This document shows, in pieces, positions 25,143 to 33,358 of a stretch of DNA of 51,406 nt; position 1 is the first letter of the stretch, and every line of letters starts with the position of its first letter. The position numbers were made by a program, and so were the translations under genes. This DNA comes from Duganella aquatilis. Lineage in GTDB: Bacteria; Pseudomonadota; Gammaproteobacteria; Burkholderiales; Burkholderiaceae_D. The notes below the pieces were generated by a model. The model was not told the origin of the DNA. It saw only the letters and a list, made by a program, of their open reading frames with translations, and ran no database searches. The stretch covers positions 1 to 51,406 of the forward strand of contig NZ_WKJL01000034.1 in NCBI RefSeq assembly GCF_009674565.1, in the 5' to 3' direction.

Positions 25143-25164
25143 CGCCCGCTTGAATAAGCGGGCG
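25143..25164 (-). terminator. Terminator-like hairpin between rpsD and rpoA
   Basis: On the minus strand CGCCCGCTT pairs with AAGCGGGCG around ATTC and is followed by TTTTCA. It lies inside the alpha operon, 27 bases past the rpsD stop. It may partly terminate or attenuate rpoA. The opposite strand also reads as a hairpin plus T-run. Confidence 0.65.
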
Positions 25165-25190
25165 GGTTTTGGTGCTACTTAGGCTACAGA

Positions 25191-25814
25191 TTAACGCGAG
25201 TACAGCTCGACGATCAGCGATTCGTTGACGTCGTTGGCGATTTCGTTACGCTCTGGCAGGGACTTGAAGGTGCCTTCCATTTTCTTGGCATCAACCGACA
25301 CCCAGGCTGGCATGCCGACTTGTTCAGCCAGCGACAGCGCTTCAACGATACGCACTTGTTTCTTGGCTTTTTCGCGCACAGCAACGACGTCGCCGACTTT
25401 GACCGAGTACGAAGCGATGTTCACCACTTGGCCGTTCACGGTGAACGCTTTGTGGGAGACCAGCTGACGTGCTTCAGCGCGGGTCGAGCCGAAGCCCATG
25501 CGGTAGGCGACGTTGTCCAGACGGGCTTCCAGCAGCTTCAGCAGGGTTTCGCCGGTGTTGCCCTTGCGGCGGTCGGCTTCTGCGAAGTAGCGACGGAACT
25601 GACGTTCCAGCACGCCGTACATACGTTTGACTTTTTGTTTTTCGCGCAGCTGGTTGCCGTAGTCCGAGGTGCGGGCGCCCGACTTGACGCCGTGCTGACC
25701 TGGTTTGACATCCAGTTTGCATTTGCTGTCCAGCGAACGACGTGCGCTCTTCAGGAACAGATCAGTGCCTTCACGGCGGGACAGTTTTGCTTTAGGTCCG
25801 ATATAACGTGCCAC
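25191..25814 (-). CDS. rpsD: Ribosomal protein uS4
   Basis: 207 residues beginning MARYIGPKAKLSRREGTDLF. A primary 16S-binding protein; in E. coli it also represses its own operon. The S4 RNA-binding motif (ARLDNVAYRMGFGSTRAEARQLVSHKAFTV, about residues 95-125) is present. The N-terminal zinc cysteines of some S4 forms are absent. The 189-base gap before it holds several small inverted repeats, including GTCTGG/CCAGAC (25866-25889), and could carry a leader structure. Confidence 0.98.
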   Translation of the reverse strand: MARYIGPKAKLSRREGTDLFLKSARRSLDSKCKLDVKPGQHGVKSGARTSDYGNQLREKQKVKRMYGVLERQFRRYFAEADRRKGNTGETLLKLLEARLDNVAYRMGFGSTRAEARQLVSHKAFTVNGQVVNIASYSVKVGDVVAVREKAKKQVRIVEALSLAEQVGMPAWVSVDAKKMEGTFKSLPERNEIANDVNESLIVELYSR

Positions 25815-25977
25815 GGTATTTCCTTTTTTAAATAATGACGTTCCAACCGCTGGGGCTGAACGCTAGTCTGGTCTGCGGTTGAGCCAGACGTGGCTTAAGT
25901 CCGCCGCAAGCGGCAGACGACAATAGCCGGGCAGTATAACCGTTACCGGTTGCCTGCACCAGCTGAATTGTGTAACA

Positions 25978-26001
25978 GCATTGCCGGCAAGCCGGCGATG
26001 C
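25978..26001 (-). other. Hairpin just after rpsK
   Basis: On the minus strand CATCGCCGGC pairs with GCCGGCAATG around TT, with one imperfect pair, starting a few bases after the rpsK stop. No T-run follows. With the other inverted repeats in 25815-25977 it makes the rpsK-rpsD gap unusually structured. Confidence 0.45.
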
Positions 26002-26003
26002 CA

Positions 26004-26408
26004 TTAGATACGACGACGCTTTGGAGGGCGGCAGCCGTTGTGTGGCACTGGCGTCACGTCCTGGATCTCGGTGATCTTGATGCCCAGGTTGTTCAGCGCG
26101 CGCACAGCCGATTCACGGCCTGGGCCTGGGCCCTTGATGCGCACTTCCAGGTTCTTCACGCCGCATTCGATCGCGACTTTACCAGCGGCTTCAGCAGCAA
26201 CCTGCGCTGCGAACGGGGTCGATTTACGCGAACCCTTGAAGCCAGCACCACCGGAGGTCGCCCACGACAGAGCGTTGCCCTGACGGTCGGTGATGGTGAT
26301 GATGGTATTGTTGAAGGAAGCGTGAACGTGCGCGATACCTTCAGCGACGTTCTTCTTGACCTTCTTGCGTACGCGAGCTGCTGCTGCGCTGCTTTGTTGC
26401 TTAGCCAT
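26004..26408 (-). CDS. rpsK: Ribosomal protein uS11
   Basis: 134 residues with the conserved core GIAHVHASFNNTIITITDRQGN and the basic ending NGCRPPKRRRI. It lies on the platform of the small subunit near the mRNA exit path. It follows rpsM by 14 bases. Confidence 0.98.
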   Translation of the reverse strand: MAKQQSSAAAARVRKKVKKNVAEGIAHVHASFNNTIITITDRQGNALSWATSGGAGFKGSRKSTPFAAQVAAEAAGKVAIECGVKNLEVRIKGPGPGRESAVRALNNLGIKITEIQDVTPVPHNGCRPPKRRRI

Positions 26409-26422
26409 GTGATTTCCCTAGA

Positions 26423-26788
26423 TTATTTCTTGAGCGATTGAGCGGCTTTGCGCGGGCCCTTGCGGGTACGTGCATTGGTGCGGGTGCGTTGACCGCGGAC
26501 CGGCAGGCCCTTACGGTGACGCATACCACGGTAGCAACCCAGATCCATCAAACGCTTGATGTTCATGGACAGTTCGCGGCGCAGATCGCCTTCGACGATG
26601 AATTTTGCTACTTCATCGCGCAGCTTTTCCAGTTCGCTGTCGTCCAGGTCCTTGACCTTTTTATCGGTCGCAATGCCCGTTTGCGCGCAGATGAACTTCG
26701 CGCGTGGGCGGCCTACACCGTAGATGGCCGTCAGGCCGATAACGGTGTGCTGGTGATTTGGGATATTAACCCCTGCAATACGTGCCAT
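26423..26788 (-). CDS. rpsM: Ribosomal protein uS13
   Basis: 121 residues from MARIAGVNIPNHQHTVIGLT to the basic tail RTRTNARTRKGPRKA. It forms intersubunit contacts in the head of the 30S subunit. First gene of the alpha group; the 27-base gap after rpmJ leaves no room for a full leader pseudoknot like that of E. coli. Confidence 0.98.
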   Translation of the reverse strand: MARIAGVNIPNHQHTVIGLTAIYGVGRPRAKFICAQTGIATDKKVKDLDDSELEKLRDEVAKFIVEGDLRRELSMNIKRLMDLGCYRGMRHRKGLPVRGQRTRTNARTRKGPRKAAQSLKK

Positions 26789-26815
26789 TCGTTATTCCTC
26801 GATAAATAACGGTTA

Positions 26816-26929
26816 TTAACCTTGACGCTGCTTGTGACGTGGTTCGACGCAGATTACGCGAACAACGCCCTTGCGCTTGATGATCTTGCAGTTGCGGCAG
26901 ATCCGCTTGACTGAGGCGTTAACTTTCAT
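26816..26929 (-). CDS. rpmJ: Ribosomal protein bL36 (zinc-binding form)
   Basis: 37 residues: MKVNASVKRICRNCKIIKRK, then GVVRVICVEPRHKQRQG. The cysteines in CRNC, the third Cys in ICVEP and the His in PRH form the zinc site of the C+ type. It is a very short gene between infA and rpsM, the normal place. Confidence 0.97.
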   Translation of the reverse strand: MKVNASVKRICRNCKIIKRKGVVRVICVEPRHKQRQG

Positions 26930-26962
26930 TTTGCACTCTCTTCTTGGTTCGATTATCTAAAA

Positions 26963-27181
26963 TTACTTGGTCCGGAACACAATGCGGGCACGGGACAGGT
27001 CGTAAGGTGTCAGCTCTACCGTCACCTTGTCGCCAGGAAGAATGCGGATATAGTTCATCCGCATTTTACCTGAAATATGCCCGAGCACCACGTGCCCGTT
27101 TTCCAGCTTTACTCGAAATGTTGCATTAGGGAGATTTTCTAGGATCTCACCCTGCATCTGTATGACGTCGTCTTTTGCCAT
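26963..27181 (-). CDS. infA: Translation initiation factor IF-1
   Basis: 72 residues, a single OB fold (MAKDDVIQMQGEILENLPNA ... YDLSRARIVFRTK). It binds the ribosomal A site during initiation. It sits 21 bases after secY and before rpmJ, a common beta-proteobacterial order. A second infA copy elsewhere in the genome cannot be judged here. Confidence 0.98.
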   Translation of the reverse strand: MAKDDVIQMQGEILENLPNATFRVKLENGHVVLGHISGKMRMNYIRILPGDKVTVELTPYDLSRARIVFRTK

Positions 27182-27202
27182 TCGGTATGTTTGAAACCGC
27201 GC

Positions 27203-28537
27203 TTATCGCGTCGGAATTCCGCCTTTGAAGTTTGCTTTGCGCAGCAGCGATTCATATTGCTGCGACATCACGTAGTTTTGTACTTGCGCCATGAAATCCA
27301 TGGTAACAACCACAATAATCAACAACGAAGTACCGCCAAAATAGAATGGTACTTTCCACTCGGCTTGCATGAATTCCGGCAACAAACACACCAAAGTGAT
27401 GTAGATGGCGCCAGCCAGTGTCAATCGCGTCAGGATCTTGTCGATGTAGCGGGCAGTCTGCTCACCGGGACGGATCCCTGGCACAAAGGCCCCGCTCTTC
27501 TTCAAGTTATCCGCTGTTTCCTTGCTGTTGAAGACCAGCGCTGTATAGAAGAAACAGAAAAACACGATCGCAATGGCGTACAACAGTGCGTGGATGGGCT
27601 CGCCTGGCCCCATCGATGCTGCCAAATCTTTCAGGAACCGGACCGCCGGGTTGGCCGTGTCGGCGCCCGTCGTAAACCAGCCCACGATCGTGGCCGGGAA
27701 CAAGATAATCGACGAAGCGAAGATCGGTGGGATCACGCCGGCCATGTTCAATTTCAATGGCAGGTGCGACGTTTGTCCACCGTAAATCTTGTTACCCACC
27801 TGGCGTTTCGCATAGTTCACCAGAATCTTGCGTTGGCCACGTTCCACGAATACCACCAGGAACGTCACCGCCACTACCAGGATCATGATGATGATCGCGG
27901 ACAGCGCGCCGATCGAGCCGTTGGACACCGACTGGCCGAGGCCACCCAGTGCGCCCGGCAAGCCGGCGGCGATACCCGCGAAGATGATGATCGAGATGCC
28001 GTTACCGAGACCGCGCTCGGTAATCTGCTCGCCCAACCACATCACGAACATGGTTCCGGTCAACAGCGTAACGACCGTCACGAAACGGAAGGCATAACCT
28101 GGATCCAGCACCAGGCCTGCCTGCGACTCCAAAGCAACTGCAATCCCGAGCGCCTGGAATCCCGCCAGCAACACCGTGAAATACCGGGTGTACTGGGTGA
28201 TCTTGCGTCGGCCTGCTTCGCCTTCCTTCTTCAGCGCTTCCATCTGCGGCGAGACGATCGACACCAACTGCATGATGATCGAGGCCGAGATGTACGGCGT
28301 GATACCCAGCGCAAACACCGTGAAGCGCGCGAGCGCGCCACCGCTGAACATGTTCAACATGCCCAGGATGCCGCCCTCTTGCGACTTGAACAGCGCGGCC
28401 AATTGTACCGGATCGATCCCGGGAACCGGGATGTGAGCGCCGATACGATAAACCACCAATGCGCCAAGCAGGAACCAGAGCCGGCCCCAAGGGAAACCAG
28501 CTGCTGCACTTTTAGCCAATTGTGGATTAGTCGCCAA
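27203..28537 (-). CDS. secY: SecY, protein-translocation channel
   Basis: 444 residues with ten membrane helices. It is the central pore of the Sec translocon with SecE and SecG. Family signatures seen are YRIGAHIPVPGIDP near residue 30 and GFQALGIAVALE near residue 120. The long cytosolic loop with TSHLPLKLNMAGVIPPIFA follows the sixth helix. It is 30 bases downstream of rplO, within the spc group. Confidence 0.98.
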   Translation of the reverse strand: MATNPQLAKSAAAGFPWGRLWFLLGALVVYRIGAHIPVPGIDPVQLAALFKSQEGGILGMLNMFSGGALARFTVFALGITPYISASIIMQLVSIVSPQMEALKKEGEAGRRKITQYTRYFTVLLAGFQALGIAVALESQAGLVLDPGYAFRFVTVVTLLTGTMFVMWLGEQITERGLGNGISIIIFAGIAAGLPGALGGLGQSVSNGSIGALSAIIIMILVVAVTFLVVFVERGQRKILVNYAKRQVGNKIYGGQTSHLPLKLNMAGVIPPIFASSIILFPATIVGWFTTGADTANPAVRFLKDLAASMGPGEPIHALLYAIAIVFFCFFYTALVFNSKETADNLKKSGAFVPGIRPGEQTARYIDKILTRLTLAGAIYITLVCLLPEFMQAEWKVPFYFGGTSLLIIVVVTMDFMAQVQNYVMSQQYESLLRKANFKGGIPTR

Positions 28538-28567
28538 TTTTCGCTCCGATCAAGCTGTGTGCGGGGC

Positions 28568-28999
28568 TCAGGCTACCGAGCCGCCGGCTGCTTCGATGGC
28601 GGCTTTCGCGCCAGCGGTCACTTTCAGGCCTTTGAGGTTCACCGCTTTGGTGATCTCGCCGGACAGAATGACGCGCACATCGCGTGCCAGCACGCTCAGT
28701 ACGCCAGCTTGTTTCAGCACCAGAATGTCGACATCGCCAACAGCCAGGTTGTTCAGGTCGGACAGACGCACTTCAGCTTTGAAGGTGGCGTTGAGCGACT
28801 TGAAACCGCGCTTAGGCAGACGACGTTGCAGAGGCATCTGACCGCCTTCGAAGCCGACTTTGTGGAAGCCGCCCGAACGCGATTTCTGACCCTTGTGGCC
28901 ACGGCCTGCGGTTTTACCCAGGCCAGAGCCGATACCGCGGCCGACGCGGCGCTTGTAGTGCTTCGCGCCTTCGGCTGGTTGAATGGTATTCAGTTCCAT
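28568..28999 (-). CDS. rplO: Ribosomal protein uL15
   Basis: 143 residues from the ATG at 28999 (CGGAG upstream), beginning MELNTIQPAEGAKHYKRRVG and including the glycine-rich GRGIGSGLGKTAGRGHKGQK. The frame is open 11 codons further upstream, but that part overlaps the rpmD end and is not uL15-like. It lies in the core of the 50S subunit. Confidence 0.98.
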   Translation of the reverse strand: MELNTIQPAEGAKHYKRRVGRGIGSGLGKTAGRGHKGQKSRSGGFHKVGFEGGQMPLQRRLPKRGFKSLNATFKAEVRLSDLNNLAVGDVDILVLKQAGVLSVLARDVRVILSGEITKAVNLKGLKVTAGAKAAIEAAGGSVA

Positions 29000-29024
29000 G
29001 ATTTCTCCGTGAGTAAGCCGGGGC

Positions 29025-29207
29025 TTACGCAACTACTTTAACGAGATACGACACTTTGTTGATCATGCCGCGTACGGATGGGGTGTCTTGCAGCTCGGCG
29101 ACCGAGTTGACGCGACGCAGGCCCAGACCGCGAACGGTGGCACGGTGATCTTGACGAGTGCCAATCAGGCCCTTGACCAGTTGTACTTTGACGGTTTTCG
29201 TAGTCAT
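29025..29207 (-). CDS. rpmD: Ribosomal protein uL30
   Basis: 60 residues, MTTKTVKVQLVKGLIGTRQD to VSYLVKVVA, the short bacterial form. I use the ATG at 29207, preceded by AAGGTG; a GTG three codons earlier is less likely because it would overlap this ribosome site. Confidence 0.97.
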   Translation of the reverse strand: MTTKTVKVQLVKGLIGTRQDHRATVRGLGLRRVNSVAELQDTPSVRGMINKVSYLVKVVA

Positions 29208-29217
29208 GTCGTTCACC

Positions 29218-29736
29218 TTAACCCAGGATCTCTTCTACCGACTTGCCGCGTTTCGCAGCGATGTCAGCAGGAGTGCTCAGTTTAGCCAGGCCGTCCAGCG
29301 TGGCGCGAACCAGGTTGTACGGGTTGCTCGAACCGGTCGATTTCGCGACCACGTCGGTAACGCCCATGACTTCGAAGATTGCGCGCATTGCGCCGCCAGC
29401 GATGACGCCGGTACCTGGTTTCGCAGGCGACATCATTACTTTCGAGGCGCCGTGGCGACCCAGAACGGTGTGGTGCAGGGTGCCGTTTTTCAGCGGTACT
29501 TTGATCAGGTTGCGACGGGCTTCTTCCATTGCCTTCTGCACACCGACCGGTACCTCTTTCGACTTGCCCTTGCCCATGCCGATGCGGCCATCGCCGTCAC
29601 CTACCACGGTCAGCGCGGCGAAACCCATGATACGACCACCCTTGACCACTTTGGTCACGCGGTTGATCGCGATCATTTTTTCGCGCATGCCGTCGTCCGG
29701 CTTGTCGCTTGCCATTTTTGCTTGCATTTTTGCCAT
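29218..29736 (-). CDS. rpsE: Ribosomal protein uS5
   Basis: 172 residues with the conserved double-stranded-RNA-binding region (INRVTKVVKGGRIMGFAALT) and the later APTGVIAGG-like segment (KPGTGVIAGGAMRAIFEVMG). It helps keep decoding accurate; changes in the RVTKVVKGG loop region give spectinomycin resistance in E. coli, and the loop here looks wild-type. AAGGAACG precedes the ATG. Confidence 0.98.
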   Translation of the reverse strand: MAKMQAKMASDKPDDGMREKMIAINRVTKVVKGGRIMGFAALTVVGDGDGRIGMGKGKSKEVPVGVQKAMEEARRNLIKVPLKNGTLHHTVLGRHGASKVMMSPAKPGTGVIAGGAMRAIFEVMGVTDVVAKSTGSSNPYNLVRATLDGLAKLSTPADIAAKRGKSVEEILG

Positions 29737-29745
29737 GATCGTTCC

Positions 29746-30108
29746 TTAGAACTTCAGACCGGCTTCACGCGCGGCTTCTGCCAGCGCCTTCACACGGCCG
29801 TGATAACGGAAACCGGAACGGTCGAAGGCGACTTCGGTGATACCGGCTTTCAGTGCTTTTTCTGCTACGCGCTTGCCCACCAGTGCGGCGGCAGCGGCGT
29901 TGCCACCCTTGCCCGATTGGCCGGCCAGTTCAGCGCGTACTTCCGCTTCTACGGTCGAGGCCGAAACCAGTACTTTGGCTTCCGGGCTGATCAGGTTCGC
30001 ATAAATGTGCAGGTTAGTGCGGTGCACCGACAGGCGGTTCACTTTCAGTTGTGCGATCTTGATCCGGGTTTGACGTCCGCGACGCAGACGAGATTCTTTT
30101 TTATCCAT
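29746..30108 (-). CDS. rplR: Ribosomal protein uL18
   Basis: 120 residues (MDKKESRLRRGRQTRIKIAQ to AAREAGLKF) that bind 5S rRNA. The basic N-terminus and the core FDRSGFRYHGRVKALAEAAR are typical. It follows rplF by 13 bases. Confidence 0.98.
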   Translation of the reverse strand: MDKKESRLRRGRQTRIKIAQLKVNRLSVHRTNLHIYANLISPEAKVLVSASTVEAEVRAELAGQSGKGGNAAAAALVGKRVAEKALKAGITEVAFDRSGFRYHGRVKALAEAAREAGLKF

Positions 30109-30121
30109 CGTCAGCCCCTAA

Positions 30122-30655
30122 TTACTTCTTCTTGGTTTCTTTAAGCTTAACCACTTCGTCCGAATAACGGACGCCCTTGCCTTTGTACGGCTCAGGAGCG
30201 CGGTAAGCGCGAACTTCGGCAGCAACCTGACCCACCTTTTGACGATCGATGCCTTTGATGACGATCTCGGTCGGGGTGGCGGTGGCGCAGGTCACGCCTT
30301 CTGGCATGGCGTGCACGACCGGGTGCGAGAAACCCAGCGACAGGTTCAGCTTGTCGCCGGCAGCCTGGGCTTTGTAGCCCACGCCAACCAGGTTCAGCTT
30401 TTTCTCGAAGCCCTTGGTCACACCGGTCACCATGTTGTTGACCAGCGCGCGCAGCGTGCCGGACATGGCGTTGGCTTCGCGGCTGTCGTTCGACGGCTCG
30501 AAGCTCAGGGTGCCTGCATTGTTTTCTACTTTAACCAGGCCATTCAGGTTCTGGGTCAGGACGCCCAGCGGGCCCTTGACGGTGATCGCTTGTGCGGAGA
30601 TGGCAACATCAGCGCCAGCTGGCACGGCGATCGGCATTTTAGCTACTCGGGACAT
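30122..30655 (-). CDS. rplF: Ribosomal protein uL6
   Basis: 177 residues from the ATG at 30655 (AAGGAG upstream), starting MSRVAKMPIAVPAGADVAIS and ending with the conserved PEPYKGKGVRYSDE region and a lysine tail. The frame is open for 15 more codons upstream, but these overlap the rpsH end and are not uL6-like. It lies near the factor-binding site of the 50S subunit. Confidence 0.98.
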   Translation of the reverse strand: MSRVAKMPIAVPAGADVAISAQAITVKGPLGVLTQNLNGLVKVENNAGTLSFEPSNDSREANAMSGTLRALVNNMVTGVTKGFEKKLNLVGVGYKAQAAGDKLNLSLGFSHPVVHAMPEGVTCATATPTEIVIKGIDRQKVGQVAAEVRAYRAPEPYKGKGVRYSDEVVKLKETKKK

Positions 30656-30665
30656 GTGTAACTCC

Positions 30666-31061
30666 TTATGCGACGTAGCAAATAACTTCGCCGCCGACAC
30701 CGGTAGCGCGTGCTTTGCGGTCAGTCATGACGCCTTGCGGAGTCGACACGATCGCCACACCCAAGCCATTCATCACAGTAGGGATCTCGTCTTTGCCCTT
30801 GTAGACGCGCAGGCCTGGACGGGACACGCGCTCAAGGCGCTCGATGACGGGACGGCCAACATAATACTTCAAACCGATTTTCAGTTCCGACTTGCCGCCA
30901 TCTTCAGCGACTGCGAAATCTTCAATGTAACCCTCGTCCTTGAGGACGTTGGCAATCGCAATTTTGACTTTCGACGATGGCATGGCCACGGTCGTTTTTT
31001 GCACGCCCTGGGCGTTACGAATGCGGGTCAGCATATCGGCGATAGGATCGCTCATACTCAT
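30666..31061 (-). CDS. rpsH: Ribosomal protein uS8
   Basis: 131 residues, MSMSDPIADMLTRIRNAQGV to GVGGEVICYVA. It is a primary 16S-binding protein; in E. coli it represses the spc operon at the rplE region. AGGAG eight bases before the first ATG supports this start over the ATG two codons later. Confidence 0.98.
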   Translation of the reverse strand: MSMSDPIADMLTRIRNAQGVQKTTVAMPSSKVKIAIANVLKDEGYIEDFAVAEDGGKSELKIGLKYYVGRPVIERLERVSRPGLRVYKGKDEIPTVMNGLGVAIVSTPQGVMTDRKARATGVGGEVICYVA

Positions 31062-31075
31062 TGCTTATTCTCCTA

Positions 31076-31381
31076 TTACCAGCTAGCTTTAGTCATACCC
31101 GGGATCTCACCACGCATGGCGAATTCACGGAGCTTGATACGGCCCAGACCGAATTTACGGAAGGTGCCGCGTGGACGACCGGTGACGGCGCAGCGGTTAC
31201 GCTGGCGGGTCGGAGCCGAGTTACGTGGCAGCGCTTGCAGTTTCAGGCGCGCTTCGTAACGTTCTTCTTCCGATTTCGACTGGTCATCGATGATGGCCTT
31301 GAGCGAGGCGCGCTTGGCGGCGAATTTGTTCGCCAGGGCCACGCGTTTCGCTTCACGGTTAATCAGTGCGAGTTTTGCCAT
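31076..31381 (-). CDS. rpsN: Ribosomal protein uS14
   Basis: 101 residues, the long zinc-free form: no CxxC pairs are present, and the end RCAVTGRPRGTFRKFGLGRI is typical. It binds 16S rRNA in the head. Confidence 0.98.
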   Translation of the reverse strand: MAKLALINREAKRVALANKFAAKRASLKAIIDDQSKSEEERYEARLKLQALPRNSAPTRQRNRCAVTGRPRGTFRKFGLGRIKLREFAMRGEIPGMTKASW

Positions 31382-31387
31382 GATCTC

Positions 31388-31927
31388 TTAGTTCCTGAAC
31401 GGGAATTTGAAGGCGGCGAGCAGAGCTTTCGCTTCGTCGTCGGTCTTAGCGGTGGTGGTGATCGAAATGTTCATACCACGCAGCGCATCGATCTTGTCGT
31501 ACTCGATCTCCGGGAAGATGATCTGCTCTTTCACACCGATGTTGTAGTTGCCACGACCATCGAACGAGCGGCCATTCACACCGCGGAAGTCACGCACGCG
31601 CGGCAGGGCCACGGTGATGAAGCGGTCGAGGAACTCGTACATGCGGGCACCACGCAGGGTGACCATGGTACCGATCGGGTAGCCTTCACGGATCTTGAAA
31701 CCCGCGATAGCTTTGCGCGACTTGGTGGTCACTGGTTTCTGGCCGGCGATCTTGGTCAGGTCGCCGACAGCGTGCTCCAGCACTTTCTTGTCGGCGATCG
31801 CTTCACCCACACCCATGTTCAGGGTGATCTTGGTCAGACGTGGTACTTCCATCACCGACTTGTAGCCGAATTTCTCGGTCAGGTCAGCGACGACTTTTTC
31901 TTTATAGAACTCTTGGAGACGTGCCAT
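31388..31927 (-). CDS. rplE: Ribosomal protein uL5
   Basis: 179 residues (MARLQEFYKEKVVADLTEKF ... LLAAFKFPFRN) containing KSRKAIAGFKIREGYPIG. It binds 5S rRNA and contacts the 30S head. It ends six bases before rpsN. Confidence 0.98.
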   Translation of the reverse strand: MARLQEFYKEKVVADLTEKFGYKSVMEVPRLTKITLNMGVGEAIADKKVLEHAVGDLTKIAGQKPVTTKSRKAIAGFKIREGYPIGTMVTLRGARMYEFLDRFITVALPRVRDFRGVNGRSFDGRGNYNIGVKEQIIFPEIEYDKIDALRGMNISITTTAKTDDEAKALLAAFKFPFRN

Positions 31928-31933
31928 GATTTC

Positions 31934-32248
31934 TTAAGCCTTCACTACTTCGCCGGACGATTTGAAGACGCGGACTTTTTTGCCGTCGACATCTTTGAAA
32001 CCCACCCGGTCTGCCTTGCCAGTCGCTGCATTGAACAATGCAACGTTGGACACGTGAATCGGCATAGTCTTGTCGACGATACCACCTTGAACGCCAGTCA
32101 TTGGGTTCGGCTTGGTCGCTTTTTTAGCAACGTTGACGCCTTCAACCACAACGTGTTCTGCGTCTACGCGACGCGAAACGACACCGCGTTTGCCCTTGTC
32201 TTTACCGGCCAGAACGATGACTTCGTCGTTTTTACGAATCTTATCCAT
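31934..32248 (-). CDS. rplX: Ribosomal protein uL24
   Basis: 104 residues with the N-terminal KOW motif (IRKNDEVIVLAGKDKGKRGV). It is an assembly initiator of the 50S subunit. AAGGAG stands before the ATG. It ends six bases before rplE. Confidence 0.98.
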   Translation of the reverse strand: MDKIRKNDEVIVLAGKDKGKRGVVSRRVDAEHVVVEGVNVAKKATKPNPMTGVQGGIVDKTMPIHVSNVALFNAATGKADRVGFKDVDGKKVRVFKSSGEVVKA

Positions 32249-32258
32249 TGCTGACTCC

Positions 32259-32627
32259 TTACAGTACTTCAGGTGCCAGGGACACGATCTTCATGAACTT
32301 TTCAGTGCGCAGCTCGCGCGTCACTGGTCCGAAGATACGGGTACCGATCGGTTCCAGCTTGGCGTTCAACAGTACGGCGGCATTGCCGTCGAACTTCACC
32401 AGGGAACCGTCTTGGCGGCGTACACCTTTAGCGGTGCGCACTACCACGGCGTTATAAATTTCACCTTTTTTGACACGGCCGCGTGGCGCAGCAACCTTAA
32501 CGGTTACCTTGATCACGTCGCCGATGCCAGCATAACGGCGCTTGGAGCCGCCCAATACCTTGATGCACATGACTTCTTTGGCACCGGTATTGTCGGCCAC
32601 TTCGAGCCGGCTTTCAGTTTGAATCAT
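32259..32627 (-). CDS. rplN: Ribosomal protein uL14
   Basis: 122 residues (MIQTESRLEVADNTGAKEVM ... KFMKIVSLAPEVL), highly conserved. It lies at the subunit interface. First gene of the spc group; the preceding 264-base gap carries a promoter candidate and several inverted repeats. Confidence 0.98.
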   Translation of the reverse strand: MIQTESRLEVADNTGAKEVMCIKVLGGSKRRYAGIGDVIKVTVKVAAPRGRVKKGEIYNAVVVRTAKGVRRQDGSLVKFDGNAAVLLNAKLEPIGTRIFGPVTRELRTEKFMKIVSLAPEVL

Positions 32628-32675
32628 AGTATTCTCTTTCCCAACTTAAGCCGAAGAATCCACACAATGCGGACC

Positions 32676-32757
32676 TGCGGTCAGTCTTGGTCCCGCCAGA
32701 GCGCTCATGAAGAGCCCACTGTTTGGGTGCTTGACCTTCGTACTGCTACTGACCGCA
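32676..32757 (-). other. Structured leader of rplN
   Basis: TGCGGTCAGT (32676-32685) is inverted against ACTGACCGCA (32748-32757), ten perfect pairs enclosing smaller stems such as CCCA/TGGG (32715-32727). A folded leader of about 80 bases upstream of the rplN start is likely. No protein-coding frame with support is seen here. Confidence 0.45.
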
Positions 32758-32802
32758 CGGTTCAGCGTCTGTGGCCAGACACTTTGCGGCGTTACATGAA
32801 CG

Positions 32803-32840
32803 AAGCCCGCAAGTATTACATACCTTTTGCGGGCTTGCAA
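32803..32840 (-). promoter_or_regulatory. rplN: Candidate promoter of the spc group, overlapping a hairpin
   Basis: On the minus strand TTGCAA (32835-32840) and TAATAC (32813-32818) are 16 bases apart. The same region is an inverted repeat, AAGCCCGCAA (32803-32812) with TTGCGGGCTT (32827-32836). Placed between rpsQ and rplN, it could start spc transcription independently of the S10 group. Confidence 0.4.
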
Positions 32841-32849
32841 GAACTAATT

Positions 32850-32880
32850 GAAAATCGCCCCCGATCCGGAGATCGGAGGC
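32850..32880 (-). terminator. Possible terminator after rpsQ
   Basis: On the minus strand GCCTCCGATC pairs with GATCGGGGGC around TCCG, followed by GATTTTC. It lies 11 bases past the rpsQ stop. The T-run is short, so it may only partly stop transcription. Confidence 0.55.
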
Positions 32881-32891
32881 GACGTCTTCAA

Positions 32892-33158
32892 TTAAACGAT
32901 TTGTGCGGCTTGCACCACACGGGTCACGGTCCATGCCTTGGTTTTGGAGATCGGACGACCTTCCACGATTTCCACCGTGTCACCGGCTTTCACCTGGTTG
33001 GTCTCGTCATGCGCGTGGTACTTGTTCGAGCGGACGATGATCTTGCCGTACAAAGGATGTTTCACGTGACGTTCGATCAGAACGGTAACGGTTTTGTCCA
33101 TCTTGTCAGACACAACTTTACCGATCAGCGTACGCTTCAGCTTTACTTGCTCGGTCAT
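32892..33158 (-). CDS. rpsQ: Ribosomal protein uS17
   Basis: 88 residues (MTEQVKLKRTLIGKVVSDKM ... TRVVQAAQIV), an OB-fold 16S-binding protein. The start overlaps the rpmC stop by four bases (ATGA). It is the last gene of the S10 group here. Confidence 0.98.
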   Translation of the reverse strand: MTEQVKLKRTLIGKVVSDKMDKTVTVLIERHVKHPLYGKIIVRSNKYHAHDETNQVKAGDTVEIVEGRPISKTKAWTVTRVVQAAQIV

Positions 33159-33346
33159 TTTGCTTCCTTCGTGTTCATTACCGTTTTTACGCGTGCGATA
33201 TCGCGACGTACCTTCTTGAGCTGCGAAGTGTTGCTCAGCTGTTGCGTCGCGGTTTGCATACGCAGGCCGAATTGTGCCTTCAACAGGTCATTCAGCTCTT
33301 TTTGCAGAGCTGCCTGGTCTTTGCCGCGGAGTTCAGATGCTTTCAT
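33155..33346 (-). CDS. rpmC: Ribosomal protein uL29
   Basis: 63 residues (MKASELRGKDQAALQKELND ... VMNTKEAK), a two-helix protein at the peptide exit where trigger factor and SRP bind. AACAGGAG precedes the ATG. Confidence 0.98.
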   Translation of the reverse strand: MKASELRGKDQAALQKELNDLLKAQFGLRMQTATQQLSNTSQLKKVRRDIARVKTVMNTKEAK

Positions 33347-33358
33347 AGTTCACTCCTG

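Noticed and set aside
32646..32934. Small open frames in the rpsQ-rplN gap
   Set aside because: They have no ribosome-binding site, no recognisable product, and lie over inverted repeats that explain the sequence better.
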